A stretch of DNA of 64,000 bases from Pachyseris speciosa (lineage: Eukaryota; Cnidaria; Anthozoa; Scleractinia; Pachyseridae), in the NCBI GenBank assembly GCA_016490735.1, contig JAEMWC010000075.1, forward strand, positions 226,001 to 290,000. The letters are read 5' to 3'. The notes under the pieces are model-generated. The model was given only the letters and a program-made list of their open reading frames with translations, was not told the origin of the DNA and did not search any database. Made by a program: the position numbers and the translations under genes. Below, piece by piece: positions 21,173-31,149 of this stretch. Position 1 is the stretch's first letter. Each line of letters opens with the position of its first letter.

Positions 21173-21369
21173 TGTTGTAATATTTCTGACTGGGGACCCC
21201 ACGGGTTCATGGGTCCCTGACTGTTTTCAAGGGCTACCCCTAACACGGAGAGGGCGGCCATGTTTTGTTTTGTTTTAGTCAAAGAACATGTCAGAACATC
21301 TGTAGTTAAGTTTCTGAGAATTCTTCACTAGCTTTTCAGTCGTTGAGTTTAGTTAACAAGTTTACAACA
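21173..21369 (+). repeat. 3' LTR of the Ty3/gypsy element
   Basis: 197 bases, one difference from the 5' LTR. The preceding TTAGAGGGGAGA is the likely polypurine tract. Confidence 0.95.
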
Positions 21370-22218
21370 ACGGATGGAGAGCTCACCCCCCCAACTACCT
21401 GTTTCTTGATTTACTTGGGGAATCAACAAATTCGTCGCCAACAGGCAGAATGGTGGTCTACGGTGTGAACGGGTTGGTTCGAACGTGCCTTCGAGTGTGT
21501 ATGACCAGGTTTATGTGGTGAATGATGGGCGAATGGTCTTACAAACCGACTTGGATTTGCATGGATTCAGTTTGATGAACAACAAGCAGGGGGTGGGGTG
21601 GGAGGGTTCTTTCGATTCTGGATTAATCATCAGCATGCATGATGATTTCAATAACAACGGCTACTATGTGGTTAGAAAAAATGGGGTGGCTTCGAAGTTG
21701 ATGATAATGGAAGGGTGAAGATGCACGGAGATTTGGATTTGTATGGGCATGGAATTCATGAGCTTCTTTCGTTTCAGGGGGGAGACATCATGTTGCTCAA
21801 AAATCTGAATTTGAATGGAAACCGCTTTATCGGTTATGTTGACCATTTTCATCTTCATGGGTATTTCGATTTCAGAACCTTCGACGCCGAAGGGTTTCCA
21901 AATATCTTTTTCTCCTACGGCAACACAACCGGATTAATCCCCACAAACAAACCTGTGAGAATGAAAAGTTGGTCTTATCACATCACCAATGCCACCGGCA
22001 AACCAGAATAGACAATTATGAAGATTCAAGATAGTGAAGCGGGTGAATATGTCATCATCCATAACATGCCGTTGAGACCGGGGTATTATACAACGAGCAG
22101 TGTGGGTAGTTACAGGACGACCTTCACCCGTTTTATCAAAATATTGTTTAAAGGAACTTTGTCCAATATTCAAGGGACATTTTACATCTCTTTCACCAGT
22201 TCGTCAAACAGTGAGTGA
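21370..22218 (+). pseudogene. Fibre-like protein with repeated LDL-x-G units, distal part
   Basis: Three frames in succession (485 codons would be too many; about 240 are seen) show a recurring unit: LDLHGFSLMN at about 21555, LDLYGHGIHEL at about 21733, and LNLNGNRFIGYVD at about 21800, plus FHLHGYFDF. Such short beta repeats suit a trimeric viral fibre shaft or attachment protein. The tail DYHITNATGK-type region and the final 22018-22218 frame look like a beta-rich head. Frameshifts occur near 21480, 21716 and 22010. This is probably the continuation of the gene at 16078, separated by the two retroelement insertions. Confidence 0.5.
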
Positions 22219-22229
22219 AATTTGTCTTT

Positions 22230-22939
22230 CCAGTATATGGCGACTCACATTGGCAGTCTTTTTTTGCGAATACGCCTGGTGTGACTGGTGCGACAAATGT
22301 CGTCCTTGCAAAAACCCCAAACCAAAATGGCACGCCGCCATGCTCGCAGAAAACCACAACACAAAACCTGGCTCTTCTTCGACACTGTCTTCTGAAAAAT
22401 TTTCCCAAAAATATACGACCATGAGGTTGCTCAGGAGGAAACCCCGACCCTCCCCCATCAACCTTTTCGACTTCAACCACATCGACCCGGCCCTTTCAAA
22501 GGACACCGTTGAGATGTTGAAACATCTTTACGCTTTTTACCACAAGAAACATTGGGTTATAAAAAGCTTTTTCGAACCTTTCAACGCAGAAATTTGTTTT
22601 GCAATGTGGTTGCTGGAAAGGCGGTGCTGACTGGGGCTGTTGCTGGAGGAGTAACTCTCAATCCACTTGTCATTGCTGGTTTGACCACTTTTGGCGCTGT
22701 CGTGAAAGTTGTTGCGACGGCCAAAAAATCACGACGAAAAAGCTAAAAAGGCCGGCTTTGCGCGGGTGGAATACAAGAAAATTCTGGATGCCATCAGGTT
22801 TCATCTGAGAGGTGAGCCCTTTGATTCGAAAGACTTTCTTGACAAGTTGAAAATGATCGAGGACTTTGTCAGCGACCACTGCATGGAAATTCCTGAAAAG
22901 CTTCAGGTTAAATACACCGAACGTTTCACCACAGTTTAA
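22230..22939 (+). pseudogene. Helical Polinton protein with glycine-rich hydrophobic core
   Basis: Three overlapping frames carry one likely protein: SKDTVEMLKHLYAFYHKKHW (about 22497-22557), then LTGAVAGGVTLNPLVIAGL (about 22628-22686), then VEYKKILDAIRFHLRGEPFD and KLKMIEDFVSDHCMEIP to a stop at 22937-22939. The hydrophobic Gly-rich middle could be a membrane segment. This small protein accompanies the integrase in Polintons; its function is unknown. At least two frameshifts break it. Confidence 0.5.
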
Positions 22940-23526
22940 AACATGTTCCCATTCCTGAGACAGGCAGCCCACCACCGGTCAAATCTTCCTTGTGCTTGCC
23001 ACCTTGTTGCTGGACGCATTTTTTCGATGTCAGGTGAAAGCTTTCCGAGAATTCCTTTTTTTCGTGGCCAAAATTCTTCTGGAACATTTTGAAAGTAACG
23101 GAAGAAAAAACAAACGTAATTAAACGACTGGTGATCGTTTTGTGGAAAATTACCGAAATCGTGGATAAGATTTCCCAAAAAACGCCACAGCGACAAATCA
23201 TACCTTTCAACACCATCGTACCGACAAGTGTTGACGTAATCAAAAATTCCATATTTTTTTGAGACTTTTCCGAAGGTGGGTAAAAGGAATGACCCTCTCT
23301 TTCCTTTGTTTTCTGAGATCTTCAAGTGTGGTGTCCAACTCTTCCACTTTCCCACATGATTGACAAACCAAGTCAAATATTGTGGTGTCTTCAACCATAT
23401 TTTTCCCACAGCAAACCCCATTGTAAGCCAGCTTTGCCTCTTTTCATATATTGAAAATGGAAAAACCCGCCTAGAGGCAAGAACTGAGCCAGGCGAAGCG
23501 TCTTTAAAAAATTTATTACAGCCCAA
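22936..23526 (-). other. Unassigned stretch with a 196-codon open frame
   Basis: Between the helical protein and the integrase the + strand shows only short broken frames. The - strand has a continuous frame rich in Trp, Phe and Lys (for example YDLSLWRFLGNLIHDFGNF). No Walker A or other motif appears in either direction. It may be an antisense accident or an unknown gene. The packaging ATPase expected in a Polinton could have been deleted near here. Confidence 0.3.
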
Positions 23527-24451
23527 GTGGCTATTGGAAAGGGTGGGCCGCGATCAAACAATTGGCCCAGGCTGCAAAAGTTCCGAAAGGGGTTGCAGGC
23601 TCTTTGGCAAATTTTTCTTCCGGCACCGCGGCGCATTCCTCGGCCAAAGTTTGATGTCCCCACACCCAACACAGTTCACAAAGCCGACTTGCTCTTCATG
23701 CTGCACGACAAAGTGGGGCGCCAACCTTTCAAATACGTGCTGACTGTTGTTGATGTGTCGAGCTGTTTCAAAGAAGCCGAGCCTTTGACTGCTGAATTTG
23801 CTCAAGCTTTTGAAAAAGTTAACAAACGCGGGCCGCTGAGATGGCCGAAATTGTTGCAGGTTGACCCGGGACGAGAATTTATGGGCGCTGTTTCTCAGGC
23901 GATAGAAAGGCATGGCACAACCATCCGACTCGGGCATCCTGAGATTCACCGCGACCAAGCAATTGTTGAGCGATTCAACCGCACTCTTGCTGAACGGTTG
24001 TTTTGGCCACCAATATATTGTGGAGATGCGCCTGCCTGAGGGTCAGCGGTCTGTGGTGTGGGTGCGGAGACTTCCGCAAGTTGTTACCGCTCTCAACAAC
24101 CAAACCACACGGCTGACAGCGCAAAAACCGGTTGACGCAATCAAGCAACGAGTTGTTTCCGCAAAACCAGCCACAGATCCTTTCAGAAGGCCTGTCAGGG
24201 AGGCTGAAAAAACACTCCCTGCTGATGTTGAAGTCCGCTATTTGTTTCAGCCCGGTGAGTTGGAAGGTGGTGTGCAAAGAGCCACCAACCCGATTTGGTC
24301 GCTGCAAACTTTCACACTTGAAGGAGTCATTATCAAACCGAATCAACCCGTCATGTATTGGCTTCACGATGGACCAAAACGCAATTTCATGCGTGAAGAA
24401 TTGATGGTTGTTCCGCCAAACACTGAATTACCACCGACCAACTCCCGCTAA
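23500..24451 (+). pseudogene. Polinton retrovirus-type integrase
   Basis: The N-terminal part is in a frame shared with 23500-23640 (KGVAGSL-type helix region), then ALWQIFLPAPRRIPRPKFDV. The catalytic core shows VLTVVDVSSCFKEAEPL (first Asp), LLQVDPGREFMG (second Asp) and DQAIVERFNRTLAERLF (Glu), the DDE arrangement. A frameshift at about 23995 leads into the C-terminal domain with VRYLFQPGELEGG and REELMVVPPNTELPP, ending TAA at 24449-24451. It would insert the element's ends into host DNA. Its stop overlaps the polymerase stop on the other strand. Confidence 0.88.
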
Positions 24452-27400
24452 TGCTCCAGATGAAACTCAATTGGTTCCGTGTGAATCCCGTCCGGCAGCA
24501 TCCACTGTTTGTCATAATAAGCGCTCAACCCAGTTTCTGCTGCTCGTAAGTCATCATCCTCCCGTCTCTCATTCGAAATCCCATGTTCGTCGCCAAGTCT
24601 TGGTTGCATGAAGCGCCGATTTGTAACGGCCCCAGGTTAACCTGTTCTGCTTCTTTGATATCCCCTTCGCGTTGAGCTTGTTTTTTCGTTTTTCTCTTCG
24701 TCGACAAAGTAGCATTTCGAGCAAAGGGCAATCATTCGCTAGCCAACACACTCCAGCTTGAACAGTCCCGGCTCGCGGTTGCTCCATTTGTTCCAAGCCA
24801 GCCACTGCTTTTTTTCAGCTTCGAACTCTGCTCGCAGCACTTTTTTACCACGTCCTCCAACTTGTCGCCGCTGATCGCCATTAAATTCCTATCGGTGTCC
24901 ATCTGGATCAACTCGAAGTCGCTGCGGTCGATGAACCTGTCGAGAAAGTCAAAGTAAAACTCCAACATCCGCAACTTGGTCAGCTGATAAAGAACGATAC
25001 CGACTTGAAACGGTCTTTTGATCATAATCCACGTCTTCCGGCTTTCCAACTTGTAGGCTTCCCCGATTTCGTCGAGGTCGCAGAAGAACGCATTGCGCAA
25101 AGCCCTGTCGACGACCTTCTCGTCTTTCGTGTAAACCACGTTCGTTTGGCGCTCCACAGCTTCAATCATTTTCTAGTATGCGCTGTTTCCCAACAGTTTG
25201 CAAACCTCGGTGAGCAGCTCCTTGCTTTTTTCCACATCTCCGCTGCGGCGCGCTTCGGTCACTTGCTCGACGAACCAGGTGAAAATTTTCTTTGGCTGAT
25301 AGTCGATTGTTCGATGAACTGCTTTGATGACCGCCCCGTGAATCACGTACCGCTTCAGAAGCGGGGCGTACACCAACATCTTTTCAGCAGACAGCGCGCC
25401 CATCAACTTCTTCCAGTACCCTGGGTTCTGCCGATGTGTTGCAGGTAGCCCAACACAGCCTCATCCGGCACCTGTTTGTTGATGAAGAAGGCGCACATTT
25501 CTTCAAACTTGGGGTGGAGATGTTGGGGAATCTCGATGTCGACCTCGGCGAACCCGAACCAAGAGCCGTCTTTCACCTTTTGAGTGAAGGCTGGCGCCGC
25601 TCTGACAGCTTCTTCGGCGAAGTGCACGATCTGCCCCTTTCCACAAGGCATGTCTTGACGCATGGTCAACAGATACAAAGCATTGGCATCATAACCAAGA
25701 ATTTTTCGGCTGGGTTTCGGGTTGGCAATTCTATGTGATCGAATTTTTGTCACACCGACTTCGTGGTACCGTGTGAAAACGAGGCTCGGCCCTCCGACAA
25801 CTGCTTTTTCCAGCATCGCGTACTCTTCCTCGTTGGGGGTCCAAAGCTCGGCTCCCCGTTCCACCGACCCCCGCATGAGGTAGTGAAGGGAAACTCCGGG
25901 TATACTAACAGCGTCTTTGAGGATGTCGATACCCTTTTCGGTGTAAAAGGCCCGTATCTTTTCCAGTGCTTCCAACCCAGGAACTACATCCAAGTTATTG
26001 CAATAGCGCAGCCAGTCCGCGAAGGTCCGCATTCCATTTTCTTTGAAAAGCCGCTTGCATTTTTTGAATTCTTTCATTGACAACGGGAATTCTTCTTTCA
26101 ACCGCGAGTACCAAAAGAAGTAATTAGGGAGACCGGGAAAGTCAAGCTTTTCTGGGGCGTCAAACCACTCATACGGGAACCATGATTTCTGGGCTGCGCA
26201 GTCGTAAGCTTTCACCCACTTGTCATAACCTGTTCCTGACCAAGGTAGTTAATGATATCCAGAAAACGAAACCCTTTTGTCAGCACGAACATGATTTTGT
26301 TGGCGTCTTTTGCAACTTTGATATTGCCGGCGGCCTCACTCATTTGCTCCACGATGATGAGGATGAGGTTGTACCGGCCTGAGTTAAATCCGAGGACCGG
26401 CACCTGGTCGCACCATTCTTCGATTTTGGCGCGGCGGTTTTTCGGCAGCAGGTGAATGTCTTCAGGAATGAACTCCACTCGCACCTTTTCCCGGATGTTT
26501 TTCCCCCGCCGCTCCAACTCTTCCACAAACTTGCGGATTAGCTCTTTTGGGTCTCGCTAAAAAATATGTGTTGGGTTTCGTTCGAGTGTGTCGCCAATGG
26601 AAACAGAAATTGGCACGTGCGCGTTTCCCAATGTCAATGTGTCGGTTGGTTCGTTTCGGTAATTTTTGTCGCCAAATACCTCAAAGTCGTACAGAATTGC
26701 GCGTGGAAAGGTTTTCGTGAAGGTTTGTCGTTTTCCCTTGTTGCGCCCAACCTCAAAAGCCCATGCTTCAACAACATTGAAACCAGCCTCACGAAGCGCT
26801 CTTGTTCGCTTCTTGGTGGTCTGGAAAAGATCTTTGCGTGTTTTGTTTCCGCGGTCAATGGGTGTTTCACGGTCGGGAAAACATTTTGGACATCCATGCC
26901 AATGGCATCCGTGGTACTGGAAAACAGTTTTGGTGCTGGGGTAAAAACCATCCACAGGCTCCGGCGATACACTGCTCTCCGCCGTGCCCGCACATTGCGT
27001 GGTGAATATGAATCCTTCTGCATTTCGCTTCTCTTTCAAGCCAGTTGATAGGGGCAGCATAAATAGTTTTATCGGGAAAGAGGGTTTGCTCAAAGGATCT
27101 TTGTGGTGCTTCAACTTTCACATTTGGACACATAATTCGTGTCTCACCTTTGGCTCAGCTTTGGTTGTGTCGCTGAAGATGGTGAGCTTATGTGAATCTC
27201 GCACGACAGTGAACACACGCGTACACTTTTGCCAGCTTCTCAATGTCTTTGATGAGAAACGCGTGTCCATCGAAAACACACTTTGTCAAGATGTTTTTCA
27301 ACTTTGCTGGTGCGTTTCGCTTGAGGTACCAAACAACTTCTTCTCTGTCTGTCCACTCGGGCTCGTAAACGCGTGTGCCCAACCACTCATCAAAGGTTTT

Positions 27401-27694
27401 CCCTTTGTTGAGGTGCTGCTCGACCTTGTCCAATTCATCGAGCGACGTCTTGGGACAATCAAGGCAACGTGTGCCAAAGACGCTTTCCGCGAGCTGACGC
27501 GCTGCTGTTGTGGAGCGATCTGGTCTGGCGCCTCGGTGAACCGCGATGCAGCGCCACAAACAAAGGTTGACCTGAAAGGTGTCCAGAGCCACAATGGGTC
27601 CTGTACGCCCCGCGCAATGTTGCGCAACCAGCCGGGTAAGGGAGCCGTTCTCATCAGCGGGGCGCGGTCAAGGACAATCTTCACATCAACATAA
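24448..27694 (-). pseudogene. Protein-primed family B DNA polymerase (Polinton PolB)
   Basis: Reading leftward: KIVLDRAPLMRTAPLPGW near 27680; an N-terminal region with YHGCHWHGCPKCF near 26890; exonuclease motif I ILYDFEVFG near 26685; motif II VLGFNSGRYNL near 26385; polymerase motif A GYDANALYL near 25685; motif B KLLGNSAY near 25185; and motif C QMDTDRN near 24905, where the usual DTDS is altered to DTDR. The gene is cut by frameshifts near 27150, 26213, 25404 and 24525 and by in-frame stops near 26555, 25174 and 24732. One stop replaces the conserved glycine after motif B. The TAG at 24450-24448 overlaps the integrase stop. The normal role is protein-primed replication of the element. 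Confidence 0.92.
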
Positions 27695-27738
27695 GAAAAC
27701 CCGTGGAAGACCCATTTTGTGTTTGGCCTTTTAATCGT

Positions 27739-28011
27739 TTAAACACTCAAAAGGGCTTCCTCTTTTTCCATCAACCAGGCTTCCGCTTCGGACAGTCGGT
27801 GGATCCAAGGAGACCCTCTTCGAGGATTGTTGTACATCAAAACGATGGTTCCATCTTCAATGTTTCTGAGCCAGTATGAATAAATGTGTCTTGTGTAAAA
27901 AGAGGTACGAGCCTGTTCACTAATTTTTTCCACGATTGTTGGTGAAAGATTCGTGTTCAAGTTGTTACTCACCCGCCAAAGAATAAAACGTCGCCGTTTG
28001 TTTCCCCTCAA
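27739..28011 (-). CDS. Small Polinton ORF of unknown function
   Basis: 90 codons with a recognisable core: YSYWLRNIEDGTIVLMYNN, RGSPWIHRLSEAEAWLMEKE. The Trp-rich core ending in an amphipathic helix looks like a compact single domain. It lies between the polymerase and a short upstream ORF in the same direction, so it may have been expressed with them. I do not recognise the family. Confidence 0.5.
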   Translation of the reverse strand: MRGNKRRRFILWRVSNNLNTNLSPTIVEKISEQARTSFYTRHIYSYWLRNIEDGTIVLMYNNPRRGSPWIHRLSEAEAWLMEKEEALLSV

Positions 28012-28177
28012 TCTCAGGCGACGACACTAACAACCGCAGAAGCTCTCTGTGGTCGGTTTTTTCGTGGATTTCACGACAGGCAGAGGTCAAACCCCTTCAA
28101 ACAACTTGGTTTAACTTGACCTTTTTTTCGCTTCCGCGGGGACGCCTGCGGGCTGAAAGGTTGCGGCACCAATGGTT

Positions 28178-28327
28178 TTAACAGACGCTTTTTCGTTTCC
28201 TTGGGGATGGGCGCGTCCAGTAAATTTTGCGCAATAGTCCCCCCAAACCCACAAAGGGTTGAAACTGTATTTCCGCGAGCACTTGGTCTAAAAACTCTTC
28301 AAGAGCTTGTTGATATTCGGTTACCAT
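28178..28327 (-). CDS. 49-residue ORF upstream of the polymerase, likely truncated
   Basis: The ATG at 28327-28325 gives MVTEYQQALEEFLDQVLAEI then QFQPFVGLGG and a basic tail RKRKSVC before TAA at 28180-28178. A strong amphipathic helix is followed by a Gly-rich turn. It could be the N-terminal piece of the polymerase transcription unit. No independent function can be assigned. Confidence 0.45.
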   Translation of the reverse strand: MVTEYQQALEEFLDQVLAEIQFQPFVGLGGLLRKIYWTRPSPRKRKSVC

Positions 28328-28329
28328 GA

Positions 28330-28581
28330 TGGAGTTATCAAGGGTGTTGACACTCGAGGTGGTACTTTGTTAGCGTGTTTTTTTTAAAAGGGTGTTCTCG
28401 CGGCGGTGCCATATAAAAAGAAAAAAGATTTTTCTTTAAACACTTTTTGGTACCTTGGTGTGGCACTTGTTCAATACGGCGCTCTCTTCCGCGCGCCGCG
28501 GTGTAGCAAGCGGTGGGATACCCTTCTGATACCCAACCTTTAATTGGGCATCGTTGATGTACCTCTCCCCCCTCCTTCCCG
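28330..28581. other. Right edge of the Polinton, non-coding
   Basis: Contains TATAAAAAG at about 28411, a TATA-like site placed for leftward or rightward transcription near the element end, and a GC-rich run (GCGCGCCGCGG). The terminal inverted repeat should be here, but no partner copy is found at the left side. Confidence 0.35.
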
Positions 28582-28690
28582 AGTAGTATATCACTGTGTT
28601 AATGAATACAACCTGACCTTGGTGACCGAGGAGCGAGGCGACGAAGGTCCCAAGGTCAGGTGGTATTCATTAACACCATGATATACTACT
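28582..28690. repeat. 109-bp near-perfect palindrome
   Basis: Begins AGTAGTATATCA and ends TGATATACTACT. Arms of about 45 bases (TTAATGAATAC, CTGACCTTGG and their complements) enclose a short loop with GAGCGAGGCGACGAAGG. It may be a MITE or an inverted pair of element ends at the Polinton border. Confidence 0.8.
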
Positions 28691-29829
28691 TATGATAATA
28701 ATACATGAAAATAATAGATAATAGTAATACCTAAAATGTACAAAAGTCTATAATATGAATAACTAATCAAGATATTTATTTACAAGAAAAATAATTCAAC
28801 ACTAATAAAAGAGTTAAAATGCTTCTTAAAAAGAACGTTTAAAAAGAAATGTTTTGATCTGCTTCTTAAGGTGCTTAAAGATTCAGTTTCTCTAATATTG
28901 TTAGCATGACGAGCTTTGCCCTAGAAAAAAAATTATGCAAATTAAGCTAAGGGTAGATTGAATCTACCCATGGCTTATTATTAACTGTAATAGAAGAACC
29001 TAATTTCCGCTTTAGTATGATCGAGGTGTTGCTCAGGCATTCTCGGTAATTACTTTTTTCACACTTTTTGACGTCCAAAACGCACGCCGAGAGAAACACG
29101 AAACCCTTTAATTTAGTATTTCTTGACATAATAAAAATGTTTTGCAGATATGGACACGCGTAGTTGTCGGCGTCACTCGCGTGGAGACATTATTTAAGTT
29201 TACCCCTCGCGCGTTCAACATTCATCGTATGTTTACTCTTTCAGTCTTTTTAAAACCATAGATGATAACTAGAAAAAGGTTACAAAAGAACTGTAACATT
29301 GAATCGATTTTTGGTAACTCAAGAGAATCAAACATCGAGGAATAAAAACATAAATTGTCGAGAACCCAAAACGGCCTAAAATCTAAGAGGAGGTTCAATG
29401 AAAATGAAATTACTGATTCACAAAGACTGTGATTCCGAGAACAGGAACGAACGAAAGAAATTCTCGTCACATAATTTTATAGACATACTTGTGAAAAAAT
29501 AACCCGAGAACGCAGTTATAAACTCATGCCTTAATTAATCTCCCAGCCAAATGTTTATATTTCCTGCACAGCAAACACTTCCTTTAGCGAGGTTCGTTAA
29601 TCGGGGTTATCGCAAATTGCACTTCTTGCTACCTTTATTGACCTTACAGTCGCTGTAGGGAGCAAATCTAAAACGACCCAAAGAGTAAACGTCTGATAAG
29701 CTACTTTGTCTACCACTTCCGTTCACAATTTCAGTCAGGGGCAATGTGAGAATATCGCTTCCTGTGTGCAGCTCCGATTCTAGGCTTGGCCTGGCTAAAT
29801 ATATATATGGCCTTCAGCTTTTCTTTTTA
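28691..29829. other. AT-rich intergenic DNA
   Basis: No gene supported. A short perfect palindrome GGGTAGATTGAATCTACCC sits at 28949-28967. Weak open frames on the - strand at 28947-29129 and 29222-29470 show no domain. Confidence 0.5.
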
Positions 29830-30275
29830 TAATCGCTACATACCAGACTGGAATGGTGTTCCATCGAACATCAGGCATGCCCTTTCTTTAAGCAGTTTTA
29901 AGACCTGTCTATTACATTGTTTGTGTCAATTTTAAATAAGATGTAGCTTGTGAGTGACAAGTATGTAATTTAATTAGGTTAGCTTTGGATTGTATTTCAG
30001 TTTTACTTCTTTATTTTTAGTGTCAATCGCAAATCAGGGGTGACTTGTAAGAGACAAAAATTCGATTTAATTTGATTAGGTTAGCTTTGGGCCACGTTTA
30101 AATTTCACCTCCTAGTTTTTAGAATGTGTAATATTAGATAATATTCTTTGTATGGGAATTTACTTTCTCCCAATTATTCTCCAGTCATGCACTTTTTTTT
30201 GTATCAACTTAGATGTATTCGCATGACAAAGTATTATTAAACTTAAAACTTAAAATTAAACTTAAAGAAAGCTCT
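29830..30275 (+). mobile_element. CR1/L2-like LINE, 3' terminal fragment
   Basis: The frame at about 29835-29935 reads PDWNGVPSNIRHALSLSSFK and ends with a stop, matching the conserved C-terminal WN-LP-style tail of LINE reverse transcriptases. A 3' UTR follows and ends in reiterated AAACTTAAAACTTAAAATTAAACTTAA at about 30238-30268, a simple-repeat tail. Confidence 0.6.
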
Positions 30276-30635
30276 TTCTCATCGATGTACACATCCTTTG
30301 GACTTCCTTCTCCTGCAGGCAGTCTTTCAATTAATTTTATTCATAGCTGGTCACAACAATCTTGCGGTATGTTTGTATGATATTTGGCAGTAATGTTTAA
30401 TGGGATTTTTGAAGTTTGATGAGGTATGTTGTACAATTTCAAATGTACATGGAGAAATGTGAGACTAGTCCTTACCTTTCTTGAAAATAGAAAATCAAGT
30501 TAAGATGGCTAACACGGATTTCCAGCACTTTTGCTTTGGTGAATCATTACGTTAAATCCTCATACTACATTGTTAATTACCTTGATAGTGATATCAACCA
30601 AATGCCCAATATTTTATTATCAAGTTGCTTAGTCT
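30276..30635. other. Intergenic DNA, nothing recognised
   Basis: AT-rich, no frame or repeat of note. Confidence 0.45.
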
Positions 30636-31148
30636 TGCACTTGGCTGGCTAGAAGAGCAGCTGGATTTTTTTTTTGAAAAACACTGTAGGTGCATTGATT
30701 GATGTGCTTAATGTCAGCAAGCGGTTTTTTTGCGATAGTAAGGTCAAGAAGTAACTGATCAAAAGAAATATCTAAATCCGAGACATCGAGTAACAGCAGT
30801 GCGACGCATCTACGTTCATCAATGCTACGTAGAATATCATTTTGCACCTTTACCACCGTTGTTTCAGTACTATGTCCTTGTTTATAAGCCGAGTGGAGAA
30901 GTTCGTGAAAATTGTTATCCTCAAGTTAAGAGTTTAGCCTAGCTGAAACTACTTTCTCTTTTCCCTTCGAAATAAATCTTAAATTAGAGATGGGCCTAAA
31001 AGTCGGAAAAAGTTCACCATCAAGTGACGGCTTCTTTTGCTATGGAGTTAAGACACCCTGCTTAAACTTTGCTGGAACTACCGCTTCCTCGAAGGATAGA
31101 TTCACTTTTCTTACAATAACAATACCAAATCTAGAAAGGGAGGATGTT
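30636..31148 (-). mobile_element. LINE reverse transcriptase fragment
   Basis: On the - strand, pieces in different frames read FKQGVLTP and PTFRPISNLRFISK (RT finger region), then [19 protein letters not shown] and [11 protein letters not shown] (palm motif A region, normally LDLSAAFD). Order and spacing fit a decayed CR1/L2-like reverse transcriptase. Confidence 0.68.
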
Positions 31149-31149
31149 A

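Larger units (their letters stand above)
17030..21369 (+). mobile_element. Ty3/gypsy LTR retrotransposon, 4.3 kb
   Basis: Two LTRs of 197 bases (17030-17226, 21173-21369) differ at one position and begin TGTTG and end CAACA. A primer-binding-type TGGTGTCACAAAGTGGGA follows the 5' LTR, and a purine tract AGAGGGGAGA precedes the 3' LTR. The flanks ACAGA and ACGGA are a plausible 5-bp target duplication with one mismatch. Inside, in order: gag, CCHC knuckle, protease, RT, RNase H, integrase, which is the Ty3/gypsy order. Several stops and small deletions disable it. Confidence 0.93.
11170..28580. mobile_element. Polinton/Maverick (adintovirus-like) element, degraded and nested
   Basis: The gene set is diagnostic of Polintons: retrovirus-type integrase, protein-primed family B DNA polymerase, adenain-like cysteine protease, double jelly-roll capsid remnant, PX-like protein and a PLA2-domain protein. 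These elements replicate as DNA and encode virion proteins. Nearly every gene carries stops or frameshifts. I could not find matching terminal inverted repeats: the left end runs into a LINE remnant and the right end fades near a palindrome at 28582. No packaging ATPase (Walker A) is visible. Local GC is higher than in the flanks. Nested within it are a Penelope-like fragment (16364-17029) and a Ty3/gypsy element (17030-21369). Confidence 0.93.

Noticed and set aside
26566..27694. Long + strand frames over the polymerase region
   Set aside because: They are antisense shadows; the - strand shows exonuclease and polymerase motifs.
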